Below are positions 42,805 to 51,885 of a stretch of 64,000 bases of DNA, one piece after another. Under the pieces are notes generated by a model. That model ran no database searches, was not told the origin of the DNA, and saw only the letters and a program-made list of their open reading frames with translations. The position numbers and the translations under genes were made by a program. The first letter of the stretch is position 1, and each line of letters opens with the position of its first letter. This stretch comes from an uncultured Prevotella sp. Lineage in GTDB: Bacteria > Bacteroidota > Bacteroidia > Bacteroidales > Bacteroidaceae. The DNA is taken from contig CAMPYJ010000001.1 in NCBI GenBank assembly GCA_946998205.1, positions 62,001-126,000 of the forward strand. The letters are read 5' to 3'.

Positions 42805-44919
42805 TTATTGTACCACAAACTTAAAAACACCATTATTGTTTGTTTTTACAATGTAAACACCCGGTATCAAATGCAACGTTGCACAACCCTTGTTCTTTAC
42901 GCTCAATGTATCCACTTGTTTCCCTTGAATGTCATAGACATTTACAATAGCGTCTTTGTTGGCACTTAGAGTTATTAGATTACCATTTTGCCATAGTTTT
43001 ATAGGTCTTTTATTTTCATTTACATAGCTAATAGATGAAGCTGCCGCTTTCATGGTGACAGGTCTCGTTCTATATTCCTTACCTGCTATTGACAAATCAG
43101 GGAAAGCATCTGTTTGCATGCTGCAATACATCTCCGTCTCTTCTGTCAATTTAAAAGTAAATTTACCATCTACTTCTTCATAATATAACCCTTTCACGAC
43201 AGGTAGTCCAGCGACATTCTTATTCAACCATATATAAGTTGTAGGTTGAGGGGCGTTAGTAACACCTTTCAAATGATTAAACGCAGAAAGGTCTACGACA
43301 TTTCCCCTTATCAATTCGGGAGTTATAAAATAAGGACGTTGTGGAGCATAAAGATAATTTTCCATATTACGCTTTTCAGGCAACATGTACATTGGTATGG
43401 CATTATGTCCACATCTCATCTCTTTCAACAGACTATAATCGGCTGGCAATTTTAAGTCATTAATTTGATTAAAGGCTATATTCACTCTTTCCAACTTATT
43501 CATTTTCGTTAAATTAACAGCTGTAAGTTTGTTGCGTTCAATATTTAAATCTGTCAAATTGACGTAATCAGAAAGATTCAAAGCATTAATTTGATTACCA
43601 GCAAGCGAAAGTTTTATTATCGTTTTAGTTTTCGGCAGTATTATTTCGCTTGCATAGCAACCATTAGCTGATAATTCTATTGCGTTTTTAAACAACGAAA
43701 AATCAACAGATTGCAATCGGTTATTATCTAAAATTATACGTTTTGCAGGACTTTCAACCGTACCTTCATTAAAGCCACAGAATCCACTAAGCTCTGGAAA
43801 TTTGAGCAAGTCTAAATCCTTGCATTGTATTTGAACCAAATGCTTTTTATCAAATTCAGCATCAAGGAAATTGTGCTTCACGATGGTTTCTGATTTATTC
43901 AAAGTAATTTCTTGAATAACTCCATCGCCCCAATTTATTAAACATGGACTATTATCCGTTGTGCTTGAAAGCGTTAAATCGAAAGTTAATTTTTCTGTCG
44001 TAAACTTATCTGTTGTAAATGCCGCATGAACAGCATCCAATCCTTTGGACTTTCCCGCTAATTTAATCGGCATAATACCATAACGGTCATTAATATTGTG
44101 CAGCTTTGGTAAAGCAGGGTTGTCTACAACACAATAAATTTCACAATCATAAGCTTCATTAAAAGTAAAGATTCCATCTTCTTCCTTATAAGTACTTGGA
44201 TCTATGAGCATTGCTGGGTCGGCATTGTTGCCACGATTATTATAACGATACCATGAAAATTTAGAAATTGTACCTTTATATGATAAAAAGTCAGAAAGGT
44301 CAACAGTCATTCCTTTTATTTTATTTTTCTCCAAATATACAGGACGCATCGGACCGTATGTATAGACAAAAGTCTTCTTTTCCGGAAATTCTGCTAAGGT
44401 GAGCCTATTCCTATCAAACACAAAATTTCTTGTAGTTGGCGGCAATTTTAAGTCTTCTATCTCATTTGCATTACAAACAACATTTTCTAACTTTGGACAA
44501 CCGGTAAGGTCTAATTTTTTAAGGGAACTCCATGCACATGAAAATTTTAGTAACTCCTTACAGTCAGTAAGTGTAATTTCAGATACTTTTCTATTGCTTA
44601 TGATCGTAAACTCAATGAAAGGGCCACCCCAAACCTTAACTTTATGAATTTTGTTGACAGCCATGTCTGCAAAGTTATAGGACAGCAAATCAGCGTTACC
44701 ATACGATATTTTCTCATGAGTTCCTGTTCCATCACCATAATCTATATAATATTTTGTACCTGACTTGGCTTTAATTTTCATTGAAAATTGTTCTGTTGAT
44801 GTTGATTTCGTTTCATACGATGTCGTGAAATTAATTTCATCAGCATAAATTACCGTACCTATTCCCAACAGCGGAATCATAATTAATAAACTCAAAAAGT
44901 GATGTACTTTTTTCTTCAT
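42805..44919 (-). CDS. leucine-rich repeat protein with T9SS-like C-terminus
   Basis: A 704-residue protein starting MKKKVHHFLSLLIMIPLLGI, a good signal peptide. An in-frame ATG 39 codons earlier is unlikely because a TAATTTTG box (44959-44966, minus) lies between. Two halves each begin with a segment containing IDYGDGTGTHEKISY or INWGDGVIQEITL, a PKD-like motif, followed by leucine-rich repeats (LKKLDLTGCPKLENVVCNAN; LTDLNIERNKLTAVNL). The C-terminus VNVYDIQGKQVDTLS ... GVYIVKTNNNGVFKFVVQ is a type A T9SS sorting domain. It is AT-rich. It is probably a surface or secreted binding protein made by internal duplication. Confidence 0.82.
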   Translation of the reverse strand: MKKKVHHFLSLLIMIPLLGIGTVIYADEINFTTSYETKSTSTEQFSMKIKAKSGTKYYIDYGDGTGTHEKISYGNADLLSYNFADMAVNKIHKVKVWGGPFIEFTIISNRKVSEITLTDCKELLKFSCAWSSLKKLDLTGCPKLENVVCNANEIEDLKLPPTTRNFVFDRNRLTLAEFPEKKTFVYTYGPMRPVYLEKNKIKGMTVDLSDFLSYKGTISKFSWYRYNNRGNNADPAMLIDPSTYKEEDGIFTFNEAYDCEIYCVVDNPALPKLHNINDRYGIMPIKLAGKSKGLDAVHAAFTTDKFTTEKLTFDLTLSSTTDNSPCLINWGDGVIQEITLNKSETIVKHNFLDAEFDKKHLVQIQCKDLDLLKFPELSGFCGFNEGTVESPAKRIILDNNRLQSVDFSLFKNAIELSANGCYASEIILPKTKTIIKLSLAGNQINALNLSDYVNLTDLNIERNKLTAVNLTKMNKLERVNIAFNQINDLKLPADYSLLKEMRCGHNAIPMYMLPEKRNMENYLYAPQRPYFITPELIRGNVVDLSAFNHLKGVTNAPQPTTYIWLNKNVAGLPVVKGLYYEEVDGKFTFKLTEETEMYCSMQTDAFPDLSIAGKEYRTRPVTMKAAASSISYVNENKRPIKLWQNGNLITLSANKDAIVNVYDIQGKQVDTLSVKNKGCATLHLIPGVYIVKTNNNGVFKFVVQ

Positions 44920-44958
44920 TACACATTTCAGTTTGTTAATAATATTTGTAATATTGCG

Positions 44959-44966
44959 CAAAATTA
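44959..44966 (-). promoter_or_regulatory. -7 box of the 704-aa LRR gene
   Basis: TAATTTTG on the minus strand, 40 bp before the ATG at 44919. It excludes the upstream in-frame ATG as start. Confidence 0.55.
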
Positions 44967-45077
44967 ATACTATTTTGTAATAAAACAGAAAACAATAGTA
45001 TTTATTTGACAAAAAAAAACACAAATATTGATTCAAGATAGAAGTACAAGGCCTGCGGGTATCTTGATATACTTAAA

Positions 45078-45195
45078 ACCATGAGAGAGACTGCGGGGTC
45101 GCCTTTCGGTTGGGATGCTTAACCCCAAAGAGCATAACCGCCCATACAAATACAGAAAAGGGAGACACCGCGGGCTCAGCAAAGATAATTTGCCC
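45078..45195. repeat. third low-copy repeat, copy B
   Basis: Aligns with 39320-39440 (TTAAAACCATGA, AAGAGCA, ATACA, AAAGGGAGAC). It lies about 160 bp upstream of the LRR gene start on the opposite strand. Confidence 0.45.
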
Positions 45196-45309
45196 TGTAC
45201 TGTGAAACATCATCAAGCAACCGCAAGTAAAAGTTCGCAAATTTTAGTTCCGCCGATAAAGCAACTTCTTTATTTAAAATTAGATACGCCCTTACGACCA
45301 TCTTACTTT

Positions 45310-45392
45310 TCAATCTCCATGCTTTTGCCCTCCAATCTGCATGCTATTGCACGGCAAAAGCATGCGTTTATGCGGCTAAAAGCATTGCTTTC
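45310..45392. repeat. intergenic segment of CATGCTTTTG words
   Basis: Contains CTCCATGCTTTTGCC, CTGCATGCTATTGC, GGCAAAAGCATGCG and GCTAAAAGCATTGC in 80 bp: direct and inverted copies of one short word. The same words occur at 1613-1650 and 12950-13010. Confidence 0.5.
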
Positions 45393-45393
45393 A

Positions 45394-45504
45394 GTGCGGT
45401 TCTATAAATTAGCTTTGACAGATTGCGAGATTGTTTTTTAGGCCGATTTGTTTGTAAGTGAAGGAGCATAGCGAGCTATACGACTGGACGAACAAGAAAA
45501 TTAA
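45394..45504 (+). mobile_element. MITE-like element, copy 7a (truncated)
   Basis: The left end and hairpin left portion (GTGCGGTTCTATAAATTAGC onward, hairpin to about 45500) are present, then the sequence breaks off at the first base of copy 7b. The missing half is not found beyond 7b, so this is a deletion rather than a nested insertion. Confidence 0.7.
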
Positions 45505-45700
45505 GTGCGGTTCTATAAATTACCATCGTAAAGTTCTTGTTCGGCAGTCTTTTTACGTTTTGTCATCTTGTTGACTCTTTTTGGTTCAATTTGCTTGTTC
45601 GTTCAGTCGTATAGCTCGCTATACTTCTTCACTCACTAACAAATTGACCTCAAAAAAAAATAGTCTCACAATCTGTCAAAGCTAATTTATAGAACCGCCC
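45505..45700 (-). mobile_element. MITE-like element, copy 7b (short form)
   Basis: A 196-bp complete short copy with hairpin (GTATAGCTCGCTATAC centre), directly abutting truncated copy 7a in opposite orientation. The following 45701-45940 has no recognisable gene. Confidence 0.8.
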
Positions 45701-45940
45701 TTTATCGAGAAAGGTAAGGATTAAGAGAGGCGCGCCCTTCGCCGAGGAGACGCTGGCGTTGAAGCAAAAAAACATCGTTTCCCTGTTTCAACCACGAATG
45801 AGCGAATTTGGCAACGGCACGCGGTTGCGTTCAACCACGCCACCCGTCACTCAACGTTCAACGCCGCCGCCTTTCAATGAAGGAACCGCGTGCTTGTTTT
45901 TGACGACAATCAACTTTTTGAGACGGAAAAACCGCGGCAA

Positions 45941-48265
45941 TCATTCGTAAACATCGTCGATACCAAACCCACCTTCGTCTTGATCATCCTTGGCGCACGG
46001 ATTGTACCCCTCAGGAAGTCCAAAAGAGGCGTCGGTTTTATATCCTAACGAAGCATCTTTATAAACTCTCTTCATGAAGTTGGCCCATATCGGCAAAGCC
46101 ATGGTTGCCCCCTGCCCCATCCTCATGGAGTCGAAATGGATGTCACGGTCTTCACCGCCTACCCAGCACCCGCTCACCAGTTGTGGCGTGAACCCCATGA
46201 ACCATGCGTCAGAATTTCGGTTCGTAGTACCCGTCTTCGCCCCAATCTCTCCTTCCATGTCGTACTTGAAGCGCAACCGGCTTGCCGTTCCTCTGTCAAC
46301 GACTTCCTGGAGGAGCACCAGCATCTTGTTGGCGCTCTCTGCGCTGATCACCTCGCTCATGCGGGGTTGGAAGGTTGCCAGCACGTTTCCCTCGTTATCT
46401 TCTATTTTAGAAACAAACATCGGAGCGGTACGGATGCCGTGGTTGGCAAAGGCGGTGTATGCGCTGACCATTTCGCCAACCGAAACCTCGCAAGGCCCCA
46501 GGCAAAGCGCCATGGAGGGATGGATGTCTGGATTCCGGATGCCGAAGTCGTGAAGCATACTCACAAACAGCTGTGGGTTCAAGCGGCTCATCAGGTATGC
46601 CGAAATCCAATTGTTCGAGTTTGCCAAGCCCCACTTCAGCGTCACCATCGATCCGTATCGCCTTCTGTTTGCGTTTCTTGGCGTCCAAGGCCTACCCGCC
46701 ACCATATACGTTCTCTGCACGTTGGGCGCCTGGTCGCAGGGCGAGAAGCCGTTCTCCATGGCCAAGGCATACAGAAAGGGCTTGATGGTAGACCCCACTT
46801 GCCGGCGTCCGGCCATCACCATGTCATACATGAAGTGGTTGTAGTCAAGACCACCCACATACGCCTTCACTTGCCCCGTCTGCGGATCCATGCTCATGAA
46901 GCCTGCCCGAAGGAACGACTTGTAATAACGGATGGAATCCATGGGTGTCATTATCGTATCCACGTCACCATGATAGGTAAACACCGACATGTCGACAGGC
47001 GTGTTGAACGACTTCTTTATTTCCGCGTCAGTGGCTCCCGCGGCCTTCAACACCCTATAACGCTCGCTTGCCATCATGGAGCGGTTCAATATCGACCTTA
47101 TCTCTTTCGGTGTCAGAGCGTTGGTGAAGGGTGCGTTGGGGCATTTCGCCTTCTCTTTGTCAAATGCCGGTTGCAGAAACTTAGCCACATGGTTGTAAAC
47201 GGCTTGTTCGGCATACAGCTGCATGCGCGAGTCGATGGTGGTGAACACCTTCAGGCCATCTGTGTAGACATTATAGGGCTTGCCGTTTTTCTTCAAATTC
47301 TTATTGCACCACCCATAAAGAGGGTCGGTTGCCCAAGCGATGGAGTCATAGACGAATTGACTCTGGTTCCATGAAGGATAATCGGAACGACGCGGATGAG
47401 AGGCCATCATGTATTGGCGAAGGAATTCTCGAAAATAGGTGGCCAATCCGTTTTTGTGATCCGTGCAATGAAAGTTCAGTTTCAGCTTCTCATCGGCATA
47501 CCTGTGACATTCGGCTTTTGAAAGATATCCAGCCTTCTGCATTTGCCCAAGCACTACATTGCGTCGTTCGGTACATCGTTCGGGATAACGAATGGGATTA
47601 TAAAGAGACGGATTCTTGCAAAGGCCGATGAGCATGGCCGACTCTGTGACCGTCAAGTCTTTGGGTTCTTTATTAAAATAGGTGTTCGCAGCAGTCTTGA
47701 TGCCTACCGCGTTGTGGAGAAAATCAAAATAGTTAAGGTATAATGCGATGATTTCCTCCTTGGTGTAGTTGCGTTCCAACTTAACGGCGATGACCCATTC
47801 GATGGGTTTTTGCAGCATTCGCTCCAACGTGCTCCGCGCCGTTTCTGAATAGAGCTGTTTAGCCAATTGCTGCGTGATGGTAGACCCCCCCCCTGCGTTC
47901 TCTCTTCCCAGAATCCCACGTTTGACGATGGCGCGTCCCAATGCGAAAAAGTCGATTCCCGAATGTTCATAAAACCGCTCATCCTCGGTTGCCACCAAAG
48001 CGTGAACCAAATGTGGTGAAATTTTTGAATAAGGTATGACGATGCGGTTCTCCTTGTTAAAGTTCCAGGTTCCCAGCACCTTGCCATCTGCCGAATAGAC
48101 CTGGGTCGCGAAACGACTGATGGGGTTCTGAAGGTCTTCTACATCAGGCATGTAGCCTATCCACCCGTTCCATATCGCGACAAACGCGACCAGGACGGCA
48201 CAAAATACCGCGGCCAAAGTTTTCCAAAGGAAATGAACAAATGCCTTTCTCATTCTCTGCGACAC
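45941..48265 (-). CDS. class A penicillin-binding protein (PBP1a-like)
   Basis: A 774-residue bifunctional peptidoglycan synthase anchored in the inner membrane by one helix (about 14-36). The glycosyltransferase (GT51) domain has ATEDERFYEHSG with the catalytic Glu near 94 and GGSTITQQLAKQL. The transpeptidase has the nucleophile Ser492 in VGSTIKPF, an SNN motif (GLANSNNWIS) and KTGTT from Lys677. All catalytic motifs are intact and the length is usual. A TAATTTTG box on the minus strand (48283-48290) lies just upstream. It is a single gene, divergent from pyrB. Confidence 0.93.
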   Translation of the reverse strand: MSQRMRKAFVHFLWKTLAAVFCAVLVAFVAIWNGWIGYMPDVEDLQNPISRFATQVYSADGKVLGTWNFNKENRIVIPYSKISPHLVHALVATEDERFYEHSGIDFFALGRAIVKRGILGRENAGGGSTITQQLAKQLYSETARSTLERMLQKPIEWVIAVKLERNYTKEEIIALYLNYFDFLHNAVGIKTAANTYFNKEPKDLTVTESAMLIGLCKNPSLYNPIRYPERCTERRNVVLGQMQKAGYLSKAECHRYADEKLKLNFHCTDHKNGLATYFREFLRQYMMASHPRRSDYPSWNQSQFVYDSIAWATDPLYGWCNKNLKKNGKPYNVYTDGLKVFTTIDSRMQLYAEQAVYNHVAKFLQPAFDKEKAKCPNAPFTNALTPKEIRSILNRSMMASERYRVLKAAGATDAEIKKSFNTPVDMSVFTYHGDVDTIMTPMDSIRYYKSFLRAGFMSMDPQTGQVKAYVGGLDYNHFMYDMVMAGRRQVGSTIKPFLYALAMENGFSPCDQAPNVQRTYMVAGRPWTPRNANRRRYGSMVTLKWGLANSNNWISAYLMSRLNPQLFVSMLHDFGIRNPDIHPSMALCLGPCEVSVGEMVSAYTAFANHGIRTAPMFVSKIEDNEGNVLATFQPRMSEVISAESANKMLVLLQEVVDRGTASRLRFKYDMEGEIGAKTGTTNRNSDAWFMGFTPQLVSGCWVGGEDRDIHFDSMRMGQGATMALPIWANFMKRVYKDASLGYKTDASFGLPEGYNPCAKDDQDEGGFGIDDVYE

Positions 48266-48282
48266 ATATAATATTATTGATG

Positions 48283-48290
48283 CAAAATTA
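48283..48290 (-). promoter_or_regulatory. -7 box of the PBP gene
   Basis: TAATTTTG on the minus strand, 18 bp upstream of the ATG at 48265. Confidence 0.55.
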
Positions 48291-48374
48291 CAACATTTCT
48301 TTTAATTCTCTATCGTAAATAAAAAATTATAACTAACTTAGCAGTCAGTTCCAAAAACATATTAATCATACAAA

Positions 48375-49322
48375 ATGGAAAAACGTCATTTTATCACCAT
48401 CGCCGACCTCACTAAAGACGAGCTGATGTATCTGCTGGCCATGGCCGGGCAATTTGAAGCCCACCCCAACCGCGAACTATTAAAAGGTAAAGTGGTAGCC
48501 ACGCTCTTCTATGAGCCGTCAACCAGGACGCGTCTTAGCTTCGAGACGGCCGCCAACAGGCTTGGTGCCCGCGTCATAGGTTTTTCAGACGCAAAGGCTT
48601 CCAGCGTGTCCAAAGGGGAGACTCTCAAGGACACCATACTCATGGTTTCCAACTACGCCGACCTCATCGTCATGCGCCATTACATCGAAGGGGCGGCTCA
48701 ATACGCCAGTGAGGTGGCTCCCGTTCCCATCATCAATGCCGGTGACGGTGCTCACATGCACCCTTCACAGTGCCTGCTGGACCTCTACTCCATCTACAAG
48801 ACGCAAGGAACGCTGGAGAACCTGAACATTTACCTGGTGGGTGATTTAAAGTATGGTCGCACGGTGCACTCACTCATCATGGCAATGCGCCACTTCAACC
48901 CCACCTTCCACTTCATCGCTCCAAACGAGCTGTCCATGCCCGCTGAGTACAAGCTGTACTGCCAAGCGCACGGCATCAAATATCAAGAGCACACAGCCTT
49001 CAACAGCAAGGTGCTGGCAGACGCCGACATCCTCTACATGACACGCGTGCAGAAAGAACGCTTCTCCGATCTGATGGAATACGAGCAGGTGAAAAACGTT
49101 TACATCCTGCGCAACGACATGCTCAAAAGTGCCAAGGAAAACCTCAAGATAATGCACCCTCTCCCGCGCATAAACGAAATTGCTTACGACGTGGATGACA
49201 ATCCGCACGCCTATTACATTCAACAAGCCCAGAACGGACTCTATGCCAGACAAGCCATACTCAGTCATTGTCTGGGCATCACCCTTGAAGACATCAAGCA
49301 AGATAAAACAATCATCAAATAA
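48375..49322 (+). CDS. pyrB: aspartate carbamoyltransferase, catalytic chain
   Basis: A 315-residue enzyme that makes N-carbamoyl-aspartate, the first committed step of pyrimidine synthesis. The carbamoyl-phosphate loop STRTR lies at 49-53; HPSQCLLDLY and the C-terminal PLPRINEIAYDVD are family signatures. Length is normal. It is followed 28 bp later by the regulatory chain gene, so the holoenzyme should be the c6r6 allosteric type. No pyrimidine attenuator was recognised in the short leader. Confidence 0.97.
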   Translation: MEKRHFITIADLTKDELMYLLAMAGQFEAHPNRELLKGKVVATLFYEPSTRTRLSFETAANRLGARVIGFSDAKASSVSKGETLKDTILMVSNYADLIVMRHYIEGAAQYASEVAPVPIINAGDGAHMHPSQCLLDLYSIYKTQGTLENLNIYLVGDLKYGRTVHSLIMAMRHFNPTFHFIAPNELSMPAEYKLYCQAHGIKYQEHTAFNSKVLADADILYMTRVQKERFSDLMEYEQVKNVYILRNDMLKSAKENLKIMHPLPRINEIAYDVDDNPHAYYIQQAQNGLYARQAILSHCLGITLEDIKQDKTIIK

Positions 49323-49350
49323 GTTGTGTAACAACAATAAAAGTCTGATT

Positions 49351-49806
49351 ATGAATAAGAAAGAGCGTTTAGTCGCAGCAATAGAAAACGGTACCGTCAT
49401 CGATCACATTCCTGCGGGCAAGACATATCAAGTTGTCAATCTCCTGAAACTCCAGTCATTGAACACACCCGTTACCGTTGGCAACAACTTCGTGTCAAAA
49501 AAGATTGGAAAGAAAGGCATCATCAAGGTTTCCGACAAGTTCTTCTCTGACGAAGAGATCAGCCGGCTCTCCGTGGTAGCCCCGAAAGTAGTACTCAACA
49601 TCATCAAAGGCTACGAAGTGGTTGAGAAGAAAACCGTTGAGACACCGAACGAATTGCGCGGCATCGTGAAATGCAATAACCCCATGTGCATCACCAACAA
49701 CGAACCCATGCAAACGGTATTCCATGTGGTAGACAAGACGCATGGCTTGCTGAAATGCCACTATTGCGACAAAGAACAAGACATCAACAAGGTAGAACTC
49801 TGCTAA
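49351..49806 (+). CDS. pyrI: aspartate carbamoyltransferase, regulatory chain
   Basis: A 151-residue subunit that binds CTP or ATP and transmits allosteric control to PyrB. The N-terminal nucleotide domain has IDHIPAGKTYQVVNLL. The C-terminal zinc domain has four Cys at 108, 113, 136 and 139 (CNNPMC, CHYC). ATG 49351 is the start; an earlier in-frame ATG lies inside pyrB and is not likely. It ends 80 bp before MITE copy 8, which separates it from glyA. Confidence 0.96.
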   Translation: MNKKERLVAAIENGTVIDHIPAGKTYQVVNLLKLQSLNTPVTVGNNFVSKKIGKKGIIKVSDKFFSDEEISRLSVVAPKVVLNIIKGYEVVEKKTVETPNELRGIVKCNNPMCITNNEPMQTVFHVVDKTHGLLKCHYCDKEQDINKVELC

Positions 49807-49886
49807 ACCACGGCCTGTCGAACTTCCTCAGAGGAAACCAATCGCAGACACTAAAGCGCGAACGGAACGCTGATGAAAACGAATTA

Positions 49887-50144
49887 GGGAGGTTCTATAA
49901 ATTAGCTTTGACAGATTGTGAGACTATTTTTGAGGTCAATCTGCTTGTGAGTGAAGGAGTATAGCGAGCTATACGACTGAACAAACAAGCAAATTGAACC
50001 AAAAACGGAGCAAGCCGAATACAATCAAACTTGTTTGAATTGTTGAGGCGCAGCCTGTTTTATATAAAAAGAGTCCACAAGATGACAAAACGTAAAAAGA
50101 CTGACACATAAAAAACTTTACGGTGGTAATTTATAGAACCGCCC
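49887..50144 (+). mobile_element. MITE-like element, copy 8 (long form)
   Basis: A 258-bp copy with an exact ATTA duplication (49883-49886, 50145-50148), hairpin and 63-bp block. It fills the space between pyrI and glyA and ends 44 bp before the glyA start. Its inward TAGCTTTG (49903-49910) points toward glyA, but no TTG -33 box is in place. Confidence 0.85.
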
Positions 50145-50188
50145 ATTAGCCTAAACGAAACATCATTACTCAAACCAAGATAAAAGAC

Positions 50189-51469
50189 ATGGAAAGAGAC
50201 CAAGAAACATTCAATCTCATTGAGCAAGAGCATCAACGCCAGCTCAAAGGTATGGAACTCATCGCCTCAGAGAACTTTGTAAGCGACGAAGTGATGCAAG
50301 CCATGGGCTCGTACCTGACGAACAAATACGCCGAAGGACTTCCCGGAAAGCGTTATTATGGTGGCTGCCAGATTGTTGACCTGGTGGAGAACCTGGCGAT
50401 TGCGCGTGTCAAAAGACTCTTCGGTGCCGAGTTCGCCAACGTTCAGCCGCACTCGGGCGCACAGGCAAACGCCGCCGTATTGCTGGCCGTATTGAAACCC
50501 GGCGACACATTCATGGGTCTCAACCTTGACCATGGCGGCCATCTGTCGCACGGAAGCAGCGTCAACACATCGGGCATCCTCTACCATCACATTGGCTACA
50601 ACCTGAACAAGGAAACGGGACGGATAAATTATGACGAGATGGAACAGCTGGCCCACAAACACCACCCGAAGCTGATTATCGGAGGAGGGTCGGCATACAG
50701 CCGCGAGTGGGACTATCAGCGCATGCGCCAGATTGCCGACGCGGTGGGGGCCTTACTAATGATTGACATGGCTCACCCGGCCGGACTGATCGCCGCCGGA
50801 TTGCTGAACAATCCCGTCAAATATGCGCACATCGTCACCAGTACCACGCACAAGACACTCCGCGGCCCACGCGGCGGCATCATTCTGATGGGCAAAGACT
50901 TTGAAAATCCATGGGGCCTGACCAATAAGAAAGGTGAGGTAAAGATGATGTCGCAGCTGCTCAACAGCGCCGTGTTTCCCGGAACGCAAGGCGGCCCCCT
51001 TGAACATGTCATCGCAGCCAAGGCCGTTGGCTTCAGTGAGAATCTGCAACCTTCATGGAAAGAATATGCGCTGCAGGTTAAAAAGAACGCGGCCGTGTTG
51101 GCCGACGCTCTCTCGCAACGCGGCTTCAGCATCGTAAGTGGCGGAACAGACAACCACTCGATGCTGGTTGACCTTCGCTCAAAATACCCCGATCTGACGG
51201 GTAAAGTGGCAGAGAACGCACTCGTTGCCGCCGACATCACCGTCAACAAGAACATGGTTCCCTACGACACTCGTTCGGCATTTCAAACCAGCGGCGTCCG
51301 CCTTGGCACCGCAGCCATGACGACACGAGGTGCGAAAGAAGACGTCATGCTTCTCATTGCCGAACTCATCGAAGAGGTGTTGAACGCTCCTGATGACGAA
51401 AAGGTCATCGCAAGCGTGAGACAGAAGGTGAACGAAACAATGAAAAACTATCCCCTCTTCGCTTATTAA
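50189..51469 (+). CDS. glyA: serine hydroxymethyltransferase
   Basis: A 426-residue PLP enzyme that interconverts serine and glycine and charges tetrahydrofolate with one-carbon units. The PLP lysine is K222 in TTHKTLRGPRGG; SGAQANAAV, HGSSVN and DMAHPAGLIAAG are family motifs. Length is normal. No own promoter is visible between it and MITE copy 8, so its transcript may come from pyrBI through the element or from the element itself. A GC-rich hairpin with CCCCTCCCATG / CATGGCGGGTGGGG arms at about 51514-51552 may terminate it. Confidence 0.97.
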   Translation: MERDQETFNLIEQEHQRQLKGMELIASENFVSDEVMQAMGSYLTNKYAEGLPGKRYYGGCQIVDLVENLAIARVKRLFGAEFANVQPHSGAQANAAVLLAVLKPGDTFMGLNLDHGGHLSHGSSVNTSGILYHHIGYNLNKETGRINYDEMEQLAHKHHPKLIIGGGSAYSREWDYQRMRQIADAVGALLMIDMAHPAGLIAAGLLNNPVKYAHIVTSTTHKTLRGPRGGIILMGKDFENPWGLTNKKGEVKMMSQLLNSAVFPGTQGGPLEHVIAAKAVGFSENLQPSWKEYALQVKKNAAVLADALSQRGFSIVSGGTDNHSMLVDLRSKYPDLTGKVAENALVAADITVNKNMVPYDTRSAFQTSGVRLGTAAMTTRGAKEDVMLLIAELIEEVLNAPDDEKVIASVRQKVNETMKNYPLFAY

Positions 51470-51513
51470 GAGCCATCTCCAGACTGTCAACGATTACCGA
51501 ACCCCTCCCATGT

Positions 51514-51552
51514 CCGAAAGAAGAATCCTTCGAGGCATGGCGGGTGGGGATG
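51514..51552 (+). terminator. GC-rich hairpin after glyA
   Basis: ACCCCTCCCATG pairs imperfectly with CATGGCGGGTGGGGAT; there is no T run. It may stabilise or end the glyA mRNA. Confidence 0.4.
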
Positions 51553-51628
51553 CGGTGCTGAATCCTCCTTTTCGCCAATCAACGAGCAATGTCAACGGCA
51601 GACTTATAAATGGAATTTAAAACTCAAC

Positions 51629-51826
51629 ATGACATACGTTGTTCAATACACCATTATCACCGCTATCCTCATCGCAGCCGCAGCCTACGCAGGACGAAGA
51701 ATCTACCTGACATGGAGACACTGCGGCGACAAATGCTACGGATGCAAAGGGTGTGCCCTGCGTAAACAGATGATGAAAAAACGTGCGTCTGCCCACCGGA
51801 AGCCCGCTTGTCATGAGAAAAAGTGA
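51629..51826 (+). CDS. FeoB-associated-type Cys-rich membrane protein
   Basis: A 65-residue protein with one N-terminal helix (TIITAILIAAAAYAG) and a Cys cluster CGDKCYGCKGCALRKQ, followed by a Lys/Arg-rich tail with another Cys. The pattern fits small Cys-rich proteins that often accompany FeoB ferrous iron transporters. No feoB or other iron gene is next to it here, so it is an orphan and its role is uncertain. It ends directly before the tRNA-Cys promoter. Confidence 0.7.
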   Translation: MTYVVQYTIITAILIAAAAYAGRRIYLTWRHCGDKCYGCKGCALRKQMMKKRASAHRKPACHEKK

Positions 51827-51835
51827 GGAAAATAT

Positions 51836-51866
51836 TTGTAAGAACGAGTTATTTACCTTATCTTTG
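51836..51866 (+). promoter_or_regulatory. promoter of tRNA-Cys
   Basis: TTG at 51836-51838, 20-bp spacer, TATCTTTG at 51859-51866, 19 bp before the tRNA. Confidence 0.75.
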
Positions 51867-51885
51867 CAAACGCAAAACCACTTAC

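Noticed and set aside
45310..45392. CRISPR-like array
   Set aside because: The repeated words are about 10-14 bp, irregularly spaced and in both orientations; there are no spacers of constant length and no cas genes.
46136..47374. Plus-strand ORF (412 codons) over the PBP gene
   Set aside because: Antisense shadow; the minus strand has all catalytic motifs of a class A PBP.
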